From assembly GCA_030762935.1 (NCBI GenBank), contig CM060897.1, positions 107,226,176-107,290,175 of the forward strand: a stretch of DNA of 64,000 bases, in the 5' to 3' direction. The notes beneath the pieces are model-generated. The model worked only from the letters and a program-made list of their open reading frames with translations, searched no databases and was not told the DNA's origin. Position 1 is the stretch's first letter. Every line of letters starts with the position of its first letter. The DNA is from Hymenopus coronatus (Eukaryota > Arthropoda > Insecta > Mantodea > Hymenopodidae). Shown here in pieces: positions 49,364-58,799 of the stretch. A program made the translations under genes and the position numbers.

Positions 49364-50827
49364 TAAGGTGGTTCACCTGTCCCTTATTCTCTGGTTTTAT
49401 GCAACCCGCAGATTACAGTCTAACCTGAAAATGTTTGTTCCTGAGACTCATCCTATGAACACCAACATTATAGACTTTGGGGCTGCAAGTTACAGCTAAA
49501 CAGTAGTGTAATTGATTACCGCATGGAGTTAGTATGAGTTCCAAGATGCTCGATTCAGGTTCGAATCTTACCAGAACATTGAAAAAAATTTTCCCTGCTT
49601 TGTTTCTTCCTGATTTTGACACAAAGCTAGATGGGATATCAGAACATTTTTTAACTTTATTTGTTTCCTTTTTTTGGTGTTCTCTTTATTTTTATTCTAA
49701 CTTTATCAGTCCAGTTACAGGAAATACAAAGAAAATGAACATTCTTAGGTATATTCATTCAGTTTCCTCTAAATATGCAGGTATTATTAAAATGTTTTAA
49801 AACTAACATAGGTATTTCAGATAATACTACAGATCCATTTTCAGGGTATCTTTAAAATGAAAAATACACAAAATACCTAAGGTTGACAATCACAAACTGT
49901 ACCAAGTACATAGGTATTCACCAATACTTTCAGTTGAAAAGAAAATTAGGTTTAATCCCCATAACTTAAACTTCTCAATATCCATACCTATGTATTTACG
50001 TCGTGCATTTGTATCAATGGGGCATGTCTAGACCTAAAGTGTCTACCAGTAGTATTCGCTAACCCAGCGAGGGTACCAGCTGCCAAAATTTTGTAGAGAA
50101 CATTTTCTAACTAGAAGAACAATCGATAACATGTTAGGTGTTCTATTAACTTTATACATTTTGAAAATTTCCTTTATTATTTAAAGTCTTAGTGAAGTTT
50201 CTTTTTCAAAATACTTACAAAGAAAATAACGGATCGAATACGTAAAATTAACTATCGTTTGGTCTTAATTCGTATACCTTTTTGTTTACTCCTAAAATTA
50301 TTAGAGTGACAAACACTGAACTAACTTTGCACCTCGATGGATAATACATAAAGAAGAAAAAAAGTGCATGCAGTCCGTGAGACTCGAAATGCTGACACAC
50401 TGGAGGTGATGTGGGAACATGAAATTAACCAGTTCAGCTATAATCATTGCTCCCACTTGCTGCATTAAAACTTGTAGGTATAGTATCACACACGTCTCCC
50501 TCTCCGCTTCTGATCTCTTTATAACTGTTGTGGACCCCTTTTTGTAGCTTAAGCCATTCATTTAGCCTTAATCCATTATAATTTAAGTTGCAGAACGTAT
50601 GACAGCAATCCTATTGATAATAACATGTATTGTAACAGGAGTTATTAAGCACATGTTTTTGGAATGGACATAACTATTGTTGCTAAGGTCTATTTTCCGA
50701 TGAAGAGTAACCTAGATTTGCATGGTTACCAAATGGCCAATAAGCATGGTAATTTTGATCTTATTACTTTCAGAGCATGAAGTGTTGCCTATTTCCAAAA
50801 ATAATAAGGAACAGGTGAACCACCTTG
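49364..50827. mobile_element. 1.46-kb non-autonomous TIR element, TA target site
   Basis: The left end reads TA-TAAGGTGGTTCACCTGTC then CCTTATT. The right end, reverse-complemented, reads TA-CAAGGTGGTTCACCTGTT then CCTTATT. The two ends match at 24 of 26 positions. TA dinucleotides flank both ends (49,362-49,363 and 50,828-50,829), the hallmark of Tc1/mariner-superfamily insertion. The interior holds a tRNA-headed SINE-like piece (49,498-49,610) and no transposase motif in any frame. The 86-codon minus frame at 50,301-50,561 is unrecognised. The element would have depended on a transposase made elsewhere. Confidence 0.82.
49498..49610 (+). mobile_element. tRNA-headed SINE-like fragment
   Basis: CAGTAGTGTAATTGATTACC then GCATGG is an A-box-like start. 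AGGTTCGAATCTTACC at about 49,557-49,572 is a near-perfect B box with tRNA-like spacing, followed by AACATTGAAAAAAATTTTCC. It resembles the start of SINE-A (B box then GGGAAATTTTCCCC) but the body soon diverges. It is nested in the 1.46-kb TIR element. Confidence 0.55.
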
Positions 50828-51101
50828 TATTTAACATCATTATGAAGAATAAGATTTTATGTTAATTGTAGAATGGCAATGAAGGTAAATGATAACTGGT
50901 AAAAGGACTTTAATTGTTCATATTAAATTTTTATGAAATACAATATAAGTGACTGAAGAACCCAACCTAATGAATGCATGGTTATTGTAATTATGCTATA
51001 ACAGATACTTCAACTAGTAATATCCATCCAGCTAAATCCAATTAGTTTGACTTAAAGACTGAACTGAGAGCACAGCTTCAATATACAGGGTGTCCCAATT
51101 G

Positions 51102-51447
51102 GACTCCATGGCACAGCTTACTAAGAGCCTTGACCTACCGCCCAACCGGTGCATCCCCCATCTTGGTCCATTACAGATGTCATGGATGGGGTGCAGTATT
51201 GGGGGGTGAGACATGGTCAGCGCTTTGATCCCCCCCTCCCAACCAGTTAATGCAGTCTTCATGACCTAGAGCCACTACTTCTCTATCAAGTAGCTCCTCG
51301 ATTGGCCCTCCAGGGACCTCACGAGGCTGAATGCACCCCAGTCAAGGTCTCCTAATGGGGGAAAAATCTCCATGCCGGTACTGGGAATCAAACCCAGATC
51401 TCCCGCTTGGCAAGCAACAATGCTACCACCACTCTAAGGAGACGACC
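51102..51447 (-). mobile_element. SINE-A copy nested in the transposon's left end
   Basis: The insert is bounded by TGTCCCAATTG at 51,091-51,101 and again at 51,448-51,458, an exact 11-bp target-site duplication of the transposon's own TIR. Inside, the right side carries the reversed tRNA head (GGAATCAAACCCAGATCTCC, CGCTTGGCAAGCAACAATGC). The left end GACTCCATGGCACAGC is the 3' end shared with the 40.1-kb copy. This fixes the exact length of the family (346 bp here) and shows it moved after the transposon landed. Confidence 0.95.
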
Positions 51448-51464
51448 TGTCCCAATTGAGTCAC

Positions 51465-52570
51465 CCTATTTTTATTTCACTAATTCTCCCAACATATTTG
51501 ATATATCCAAATGAACTAAACTTTACTAATAAGTCTGGCTCATCAAGTTTGCATACAAAAATAAAAAAAATGCATAGCACTAACAGAATCTGCACATGAA
51601 GGATATTCAGCCAAAGCTCTAGTTCCATCCGTGTGAGTTGAAGCATTTCATACCAGTTCCACATTTATCCCACCAGTCACATAAAAGATCTCTAGTCAAT
51701 ATTCAAGTTCCTTCCATGTGTATTAAGCATATCAGGTGTGATTATTGCCATTGCAATCTCAATGTGCTTATGTAGCTAGTTCAGAGGGTTCATGTCCTGT
51801 GATCTCAATGGTGATCAAATTGGTCCACCTCTTCCAATCCATCTACCAAGAAACTCATTATCCAGTCTTTCCCTACCCTCTCTGAGCCAGTGTAGAGGTG
51901 CCCCATCTTGTTGAAAAAGGATATTCAGATGCCTGTGCTGAATATGTGGGAACACAAAATATGTAATGCCCATAATAGCACCTTAGCAAAGAAGAACAAC
52001 TCTATGACTGTACCATTTTGGGTGATCCACATCACTGATTAACTTTAGGGCTGTTACTCTCAAATTTAATTGCCACATGAGGAAGTTCAGGACCCCAGAT
52101 TGTACATTATGATGATTGACATGTAAAATGTGGCCTCATCGATAAAGACTTCATTGACATAAAGGTGGGATCATTGTCAGAGTATTCCAATGTTTATTGC
52201 TTATCAGTGGGCTTCAGTGCCTGCAATATTTGCAATTTGTATGTCTACATCTTCAGATGCGTATACACAGCTCTACGGACAGTTGATTTGAGTATAGCCA
52301 GTTCCTGCAAGACCCTGCAAAAGGATATACATGGACTGCTTTGCAATGTTTCGTCAATAAACTGCACATTGTCTTCTGAAGCAGGTTGTTATCCATGCTC
52401 TTTAGCCATGGAGCCAGTCTCCAGAAAATTCCTTTTCTATACTTTAATTGTCTTCGCTTTGGGAGCATCTTTTTGGTATTCCTGATGGACGCACTGCCAT
52501 AATCGAGACAACTTATATATCCCACCAACAGCCTGAGGTTTATCTGCAATGGTCACCATTTCACTATGCA
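51465..52570 (-). pseudogene. DUF4817/DDE_3-type transposase, decayed
   Basis: This is the arthropod Tc1/mariner-superfamily branch with an N-terminal HTH (DUF4817) and a DDE_3 core. Reading the minus strand from the right: an HTH region at about 52,340-52,550 gives QEYQKDAPKAKTI, then KRNFLETGS, then QPASEDNVQFIDETLQSSPC. LQELAILKSTVRRAVYTRLK lies at about 52,250-52,310, then YKLQILQALKPTDKQ. The catalytic core has DEATF at about 52,126-52,140, QQDGAPLHW at about 51,888-51,913, FLGRWIGRGGPI at about 51,816-51,855 and SQDMNPLN at about 51,780-51,805, where the expected last acidic residue reads Asn. The C-terminal AMAIITPDML lies near 51,720-51,755. Stops and frameshifts interrupt it several times. 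It fills the element between the TIRs, in the usual order and length. Confidence 0.9.
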
Positions 52571-53035
52571 AAAATGTCTAACAAAACTTGCACCTTGCAC
52601 ATACTGAAATACACCTGGAAGAACATAAAATACAGATACATTAATGTATCATCCCAAACTAAAACTAGGGTGCTTCTATTGGAACACCTGTATATTGTGC
52701 ATGCACTTAATGTAAAAATTTCTGTGCTCATTTCACTTGTTTTGAATCTTAAAACAATGTTTCCTGTATTTTCCATTGGGTTTAAAGTGTGTCCTTCTGT
52801 TCTTATGTCATTTTACAAAAATGTATAAATGAGAATATAGTAACAATAATGTTAAAACATTTGAAGCTTTGTAACGTAAATGCAGGCAAATCCGATGATG
52901 GCAAGAAGGTCTGATTGTTTCTGTGTTTAATAAAAATTAACATCAGAATGCTACTTATAAGTAATTATTGCAATATGTATTCAGAATAGATGTCAATATA
53001 ATCCAGTATACATAACTAATGCAGTAAATCTGTCA

Positions 53036-54178
53036 AATCTGGAAAATTAAGTATCCAAAAAACATTGGAGCAATATGGTGTGCCACATACCACTCTTCTT
53101 AACAAAATAAATATAAATTCTAATTGGGTGGACCAACTATTTAAGTAAAAAAGAAGAAAAAAAGCTTTGGTTGAAGCATTATTGATGTGTGTGAAATGGG
53201 GTTTCCCTCTAAGAGATCAGGATTTTAAAAATCTGGTTCAAAGCTCTCTAACTAGGGTAGGGAAAATAGAAAAAAGACTAACTGACAACAGACCCGGCAA
53301 AATTGGTTGCATGGATTCCTAGAAAGAAACAGGAAATTAAGTGTCAGATTAGATGAAAATATAAAGAGGGTAGAGCTGTTACAAGTGCTACAATGCATGA
53401 ATATTTTTCTAGTTTGGAGTGAGAATCAGAAGGTTTCCCTCCATCTAACATCATTAACTATTATGAAACTAATTTCTCAAGACAATCTGGGTCAAGTTAG
53501 AGTTGTCGTCAAAGTAGAGTGAAGCATCCGGAAAGAATAATCGATTCTTCAAAGAACACAACTTGTTATATCAGTTACAGCAGATGGAAAAATGTTTCCA
53601 CTATACAGTGTACAGGAGTAAGCATCTCTATGATACATGGAGGATGTGGGATATGCCAGGAGCTGGCTATAATAGAAATATGAGTGGATGTTTTGATATG
53701 AGTATGTTTGAAGCATGGTTTTCAGACATACTAGGTATTTCCTTTTGTAAGAAGACTAAAGGACCAAAATTGCTAATAGGAGATAATTTGATCAGCCATC
53801 CTTCTCTACATGTTATCAAACTGTGCAATTTGTTCTACTACCCCCTAATATCATCCACATCAGCCAACCACTCCACATAGCATTCTTTCAACCACTCAAG
53901 CATGTTTAGAGGTGGGTTCTGGACGAGTGGAAATAACATATATACATACAGTTCCAAAATTAGAATTCTTTTGCCTTCTTAAAAAGGCAATTGGAGATAA
54001 TATGAAGCAAAATATCATATCAGGTTTTGCAAAAACAGGGATTGATCCTTTTTATGCACAAAAAGTAATCTCTCAAATTGTGGATGATAAATATAATTAT
54101 GATGGTAATAGTTCCCAGCAGTGGCATGCGCTCTGTAGAAGCAACCAAACCATTGCTTCAGTAAATATTTATTCCTAA
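53036..54178 (+). pseudogene. pogo/jerky-like transposase, HTH plus DDE core part
   Basis: Family members bind DNA with a psq-type HTH plus a CENP-B-like domain and cut with a DDE_1 core. In order: SGKLSIQKTLEQYGVPHTTL (about 53,037-53,096, HTH), then KKALVEALLMCVKWGFPL and DFKNLVQS, the start of the second DNA-binding domain (53,157-53,240), then LTDNRPGK (about 53,280-53,302). After several frame breaks come VYRSKHLYDTW (about 53,605-53,640), then YNRNMSGCFDMSMFEAWF and KGPKLLIGDNLISH (about 53,757-53,802). GDN carries a catalytic Asp. YIHTVPKLEF and IISGFAKTGIDPFYAQKV follow (53,940-54,070). The first catalytic Asp (usually in a DE-G context) is not readable. A typical C-terminal domain is missing here but found 2.8 kb downstream, beyond an inserted hAT. 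Confidence 0.85.
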
Positions 54179-54929
54179 ACTATTCAATAATAGCCTGATA
54201 AAGTCTATAGGCATCCACATTTACATTCCTTCAAAAACAAACAGAAATAACGAGTTTCACTGCATCATGATTTCGTTTACTAGCAGTGTGTACATTAATA
54301 CTGTGCTGGCTACGTTGTTGAGACTCAAGTGTTTACTTTAGTATGTACCCAAACCGATGCAAAATATCCATTGATTCTGCTACACCAGTGAGAGAGGATG
54401 CTCGCACATCTGAAGGCTTCCAAAAGACATTGGCTTATATCATGCCGCTTGTGAAGCAAGCTTTGAATGTGTCAGTCCGTTTCTGTTAAGGTGGCAAGGT
54501 GCTGAAATATTGTGTGCAAGGTGAATTTTTAACAGAAATGAGCATGTAAACATTGTTTGAACAGTATAATTATTATACTACAATGTCTCAGCCTAAATGT
54601 ATCATAAGAACTTCTTTGCAACTCATTTTCTGCACATTGATTCTCAAAAAAATTACAAATAGTTAAAACTGGAAGACTAACACCGTAACTACCAAGTTTG
54701 GTTCAACATACAAATAAATGCACTAGATATCAGTCAAATATATAGAGTATAGTGAGTGATTAACTGGTAGCACTGAACTAAATGCATTGTTTTGCTGGTA
54801 TTGTCTTTTGCTTGGTAGTGATAGAAATACTAGTTGGACAAAAAATGGATATACACATGTCTGGGAAATTAAGCTAAGTTTATAGCTGAGCGTGGATTGA
54901 CTGACAATCATCTACGAACTTCAGCAAGT
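54179..54929. other. Linker between pogo and hAT pieces
   Basis: No clear coding sequence. It should contain the left end of the hAT element and perhaps the pogo C-terminal linker. CAGTGTGTACATT at about 54,284 is a weak candidate hAT end (these often start CAGTG or CAGGG), but I found no matching 8-bp duplication. Confidence 0.35.
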
Positions 54930-56620
54930 ATGGCTAGTTTTAGAAAAAGCAGAATAGACACTGTGCTTGATGGCCAGTTAAAAATGAAATTTTACTACAC
55001 AATCAGAAGGTAAAGTAAGCAGGGAAATCCTTAAAAGACTTATTAATACAGTGTGTTTTCTAGGAAAGCAAGAGTTAGCCTTCTGAGGACATGATGAAAC
55101 AGAACATTCTGTTAATCGAGCCAATTATATCAAATTGTTAAAGTACACTGCAGAATATGATCCTGTTTTGCAGACCATTTAGAAACTTCAACTGTTTTTT
55201 AAAGGAATTTCCAATCGTATGCAAAATGATATAATCCAGGCTGTTAGTTCAGCCAATTTATCAATAATAAAACAAGAAATAGCGAATGTTCCTTTTGTGG
55301 CAATTATGCTTTATGAAACAACTGATGTGGCAAATAAAGCGCAGTTTTCTATAGTTCTGCGTTTTGTATATGATGGAGAGATCAAAGAAAGATTCTTGAG
55401 ATTCTGTAATATAAGTAATGACCGACATGCCCAAGTTGTTGCAGAACTTATCCGGCACTTTTTATCAAAATTCAGTGTAATGAGAAATTTACTGCACAAA
55501 CTTTTGATGGTGCAGCAGTAATGGCTGGAACTTTGAATGGAGTTCAAACACTGATCAAGATCATACATCCAGAAGCGTTATTTTTTCATTGTTATGCCCA
55601 TGCATAACGTTTTGTCTCAAAGTACCTGCCAGATACCTGAATGCATAATTTTTTTAGCACCCTTAATGAACTTGCAGCATTTTTTTTTAAAATCTCCAAA
55701 AGGTACAACATTTTTGGATCAATTTTTGCAGCATCAACTTCCACTGTGTGGCCAACACGATGGAATTTTTCTTCCAGATTAGTAAACACTGTGTGCAGAA
55801 ACAGAACTCAACTGTGTGATGTGCCTTGTGCAATACTAGAACACCCTGCAGAGATTGGGTTAAACATTTTAGCACCAGTTGATGGCTATTTGTCACTTTT
55901 GGCAGATTTCAAATTTGTTTTTCTTATTAACACATTCAGCAAAATATTTGCCTTCATAGATGTACTGTATAACATACTCCAGAATCAGGCAAGTGAAATT
56001 TTGTACTGTCAACGAAGAATTCAAGAAACTTATTGCTCTATAGCCACATTGCATGACAATTTTAAAGAGGTTTTTCAAGTAACACTCTCTTAAGTAGGAG
56101 AGCCTTCAAAGAGAAGAAATTTAAACTGTAAACGCATTTACTGCAAAGTGTTTGATATTACCAACCACTTGGAAATGAGATTTCAAGATTACACTAAGCT
56201 GAGATTTTTAAATTTACTGGCACATGAAAACTATGGGCAGCATACTAAAGAGTCCCCAAAAGCTGCTTTTGAAGTTCTATTAACTACTTATGGAAAATTT
56301 TTTTACACCATTCGGTTGAAAAATGAGCTGATTGCAGTGTACACTAGTGCAGAATTTGAAAATAAAACCATTAGTGAACTTGCAAAACTGTTCAGCACTA
56401 GTTCAACTCTAAAAAATAGTTTTCAACAGATTAATTTGTTAGTGTTATTACTGTGTACAATTCCAGCGAGTACTTGTTTGATAGAGAGGTCATTTTTAAA
56501 ATTCTACTGGAGAAGAGAGGTTATCACATCTTGGGATTATTTCAATTGAAGCACAGTTGTTGGAAGACCTCAGAAAAAAGGAGCAGTTCTTTGAGGAGGT
56601 GGTTGCCAAATTTTTATCTC
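54930..56620 (+). pseudogene. hAT transposase (ZMYM1 / DUF4371 type), decayed
   Basis: hAT transposases have an RNase-H-like core split by an insertion and a C-terminal dimerisation domain; this branch carries DUF4371 and resembles ZMYM1-like proteins. Readable pieces in order: MASFRKSRIDTVL (about 54,929), FSRKARVSLLR near 55,060, then a clean frame at 55,219-55,521 with AIMLYETTDVANKAQFSIVL and RFVYDGEIKERFLRF. This is the start of the core, where D-TTDV would be usual and here reads E-TTDV. HCYAHA follows at about 55,588-55,605 and TRWNFSSRLVNTVCRNR at about 55,756-55,806. The C-terminal block LLCTIPASTCLIERSFLKFY lies at about 56,447-56,506 (family: TIP-T-A-ERSFS-L). At least four frame changes or stops interrupt it. 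It sits between the two halves of the pogo-like coding region, so it most likely inserted into that element. Confidence 0.87.
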
Positions 56621-56959
56621 AGGACTGAAGAATGGAGTTTCTATTCTGCTGATTTTTCTGCAAGTTATGCCTAGGTGAGTTAAAGTTAAACTTTAAACAA
56701 TGTTTTATCTATTTATAACTTATTACATTTTCTTAACACTAATTAATTTAATTCATTACAAATTCCAATGCTCATCTTATGAAGGAGAATCACATCTTTA
56801 ATTTAAAATGTTTGTTTAAAAATCATAACATGAAGTGCTTCGGCTGCCTGGACAACCACTGTATGCCACTGGTTCACAGTAAAGTGAAAAGTCCTGGACA
56901 GAGGCAACTTTAGATAATTTAAAATAGAGTAAACAAGAGTACATAAACGTTTCATAAGA
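56621..56959. other. hAT 3' flank and junction back into pogo
   Basis: AT-rich, then CTTCGGCTGCCTGGACAACC and ACTGTATGCCACTGG at about 56,838-56,872. The two CCACTG words are possible hAT-end sequence. The exact junction is not resolved. Confidence 0.35.
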
Positions 56960-57345
56960 CACATTTGAATTTGATGCCAGATAATGGATTAGTGGTGGAA
57001 GATCTGGAAATGCAGCAAAAGGTAGGTGAAGAGACCAGTTTAGATGAGCAGGAAAAGAATGATCCTTGCGCTAGCAATTGTGAAGTATCAAAAGAAATTG
57101 AATCTGAAGCTAAAAATGAAGACATTTTAAGAGGAGATTTTGCTGTGGTAAGATTTCCTAAAAAGAAGAGCATATATTTTTTATTGGAAGGATTAAGAAA
57201 GAAGTGCATGAAGAGTTGTTGGAGATTATTTTTTTTTCTAAGAAGAAAAGATAACGTAACACACATTGCATTTTTCCAGAGATTGGAGACATTGCAGAAA
57301 GAGAGAAAAGTGGCATAATTTGAAAAATAAAATGTGAAACTCAAA
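56960..57345 (+). pseudogene. pogo/jerky-like transposase, C-terminal segment
   Basis: An acidic linker (LEMQQKVGEETSLDEQEKND) leads into EDILRGDFAVVRFPKKKSIY at about 57,118-57,177. In arthropod pogo/jerky-like proteins the C-terminus carries a similar small domain starting D---GDFVLVKF--KK--Y. A second frame continues it as KKEVHEELLEIIFF (about 57,195-57,240) and IFPEIGDIAEREKSG (about 57,270-57,312), matching the expected F--KK----F-FP---DI order. The frame break near 57,180 makes it non-functional. This piece belongs to the protein whose N-terminal and core parts end at about 54,178. Confidence 0.68.
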
Positions 57346-58231
57346 GAAGAGTTGATCAAAAATATACAAGATATGATTAGTGAAATAAGTCATGGTCAAA
57401 GTTTGAATGATGAAACCAAGCTAATGGCTAACTTCAAGTTTTTTCTTTCTTTCTTGTTTTGTAAGCCTACATGTAATTAAATATTGATCTGCAGATACGA
57501 ATATGTATCAAGTCATTTAGAGTCCTATTATATAAACTAGCAAAACAAATGTACAATTTTTACGCTAACATTTGTATTTTCTAAATACTTTATATATATT
57601 TTAAAAACTTACATTTGTGATCACCTGCACCTATATTAAAGGTTTAAAAAGATATTAAATAAACATAAATGGTTTATCGGAACCGCCTGCATTTTGCGGG
57701 TGAACCCGATCAATAAACTGTTTTAGAAAAAAAGCCATTGTTGAAATCAGACAACCGTGATATTTATGTATTATCATCGTTACATATAAATGATCATATA
57801 TTCCATATTTCACAACATTTAACAAAACCATTCTTATTAAAATATTAAATTATGCAAAGATTTTAATTGGATTTACCTGATTTTACGGAACTCATAAAAA
57901 GTTAGTTTCATAGGTGAAGTTAGGACCTTTTTCTAAGTTTTTGACTTAAACTTTGCTATCATCTTCAGGAAATAGGAGGAGGAGAAGTCTTTGCTTGTCC
58001 AGAAGAATGAAAATCTATTATAATGCAAGCTCAGATGGCAGCATTTATAAGGAGAAAGATACCTTGCCCATATTCTTGATATTCACCTAAGAGATGCCAA
58101 TCTTAGCTTTGTGAAACATATGTCCAATGTTTTTTCATGTATTTGCAATAATCTCTCCTAATCTTTACAAAATCAGATTACAATTTGCAAGCATTATTCC
58201 AATTTAAAGTTTGAATTTTGGGCAGAAATTC
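57346..58231. other. AT-rich DNA, right flank of pogo element
   Basis: It contains the candidate right TIR at 57,676-57,693, and GCGGGTGAACCCG (57,696-57,708), a short palindrome-like sequence. No gene. Confidence 0.45.
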
Positions 58232-58257
58232 TTTTTTTTTTTTTTTTTTTTTTTTTT
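58232..58257. repeat. T26 homopolymer
   Basis: A pure T run followed by GGGAGGAAGGGCC. It could be the A tail of a minus-oriented retroposon, but the adjacent sequence matches none of the SINE families seen here. Confidence 0.95.
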
Positions 58258-58799
58258 GGGAGGAAGGGCCTTTGTTTAATTTTACTTAATTTACTCCTCA
58301 TCAACCAATCCAATACAGTGACAATACCAGTGTAGGAATGTAGCAAAAGCTTTGACAATCTTACATCAGAACTGAACTATGTTCTTAACATTTTACAGGT
58401 AAAGGAAATGAAGTATGGAAAACTGACAAACTGTTTAAATATAATTTGGAAAACCCTAAGATACATGTAAGGTATTAATACTGTTTTGTTAGATCTGTTT
58501 TAGATGTGAACAATATGTATCTTGTATCTTAAGGAGGCACTGTTTGATTTAGCGTTATACACAAATACCTGTTCCTTTCTTGTCAAAATTACATCATTAT
58601 TAAAAGTAATAAGCTTTTGGATTGAAACTTTAAAATTAAAATTCTGGAATGTGTTACAAATATAAAATAATTACTATTCATAATCAGTGATTAAGAAAAA
58701 TATTGGAAGTTAAATCAACCATATCACTATAGGCATAAATGGAAAAGTAAGTGTGAATTGAGTATACATCATGTTAATATGCACCATTAATGCAGTGTT
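58258..58799. other. AT-rich DNA, no gene seen
   Basis: No ORF or shared repeat was recognised. Confidence 0.45.

Larger units (their letters stand above)
51086..52690 (-). mobile_element. Complete but dead Tc1/mariner-superfamily transposon
   Basis: The left TIR is CAGGGTGTCCCAATTGAGTC followed by ACCCTATTTTTATTT, once the inserted SINE is skipped. The right TIR in reverse complement is CAGGTGTTCCAATAGAAGCA then CCCTAGTTTTAGTTT. The target TA is present at 51,084-51,085 and 52,691-52,692, inside an identical AATATACAG context on both sides. Excluding the 346-bp SINE and its 11-bp duplication the element is about 1.25 kb. It encodes the transposase pseudogene at 51,465-52,570. Confidence 0.9.
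52879..57693 (+). mobile_element. pogo/jerky-like transposon, candidate full extent
   Basis: AATGCAGGCAAATCCGAT at 52,879-52,896 matches, at 15 of 18 positions, the reverse complement of 57,676-57,693 (AATGCAGGCGGTTCCGAT). These sit just outside the first and last recognisable pieces of a pogo/jerky-type transposase (53,036 and about 57,340), so they may be the terminal inverted repeats. The TA duplication expected for this group is not evident next to them, so the exact ends may lie slightly further out. The interval contains a hAT transposase that splits the pogo coding region. Confidence 0.5.

Noticed and set aside
52165..52828. 106- and 126-codon + ORFs
   Set aside because: They are antisense shadows of the DUF4817-type transposase pseudogene.
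58232..58300. A-tailed SINE beside the T26 run
   Set aside because: The sequence after the T run matches none of families A-E and has no polymerase III boxes.
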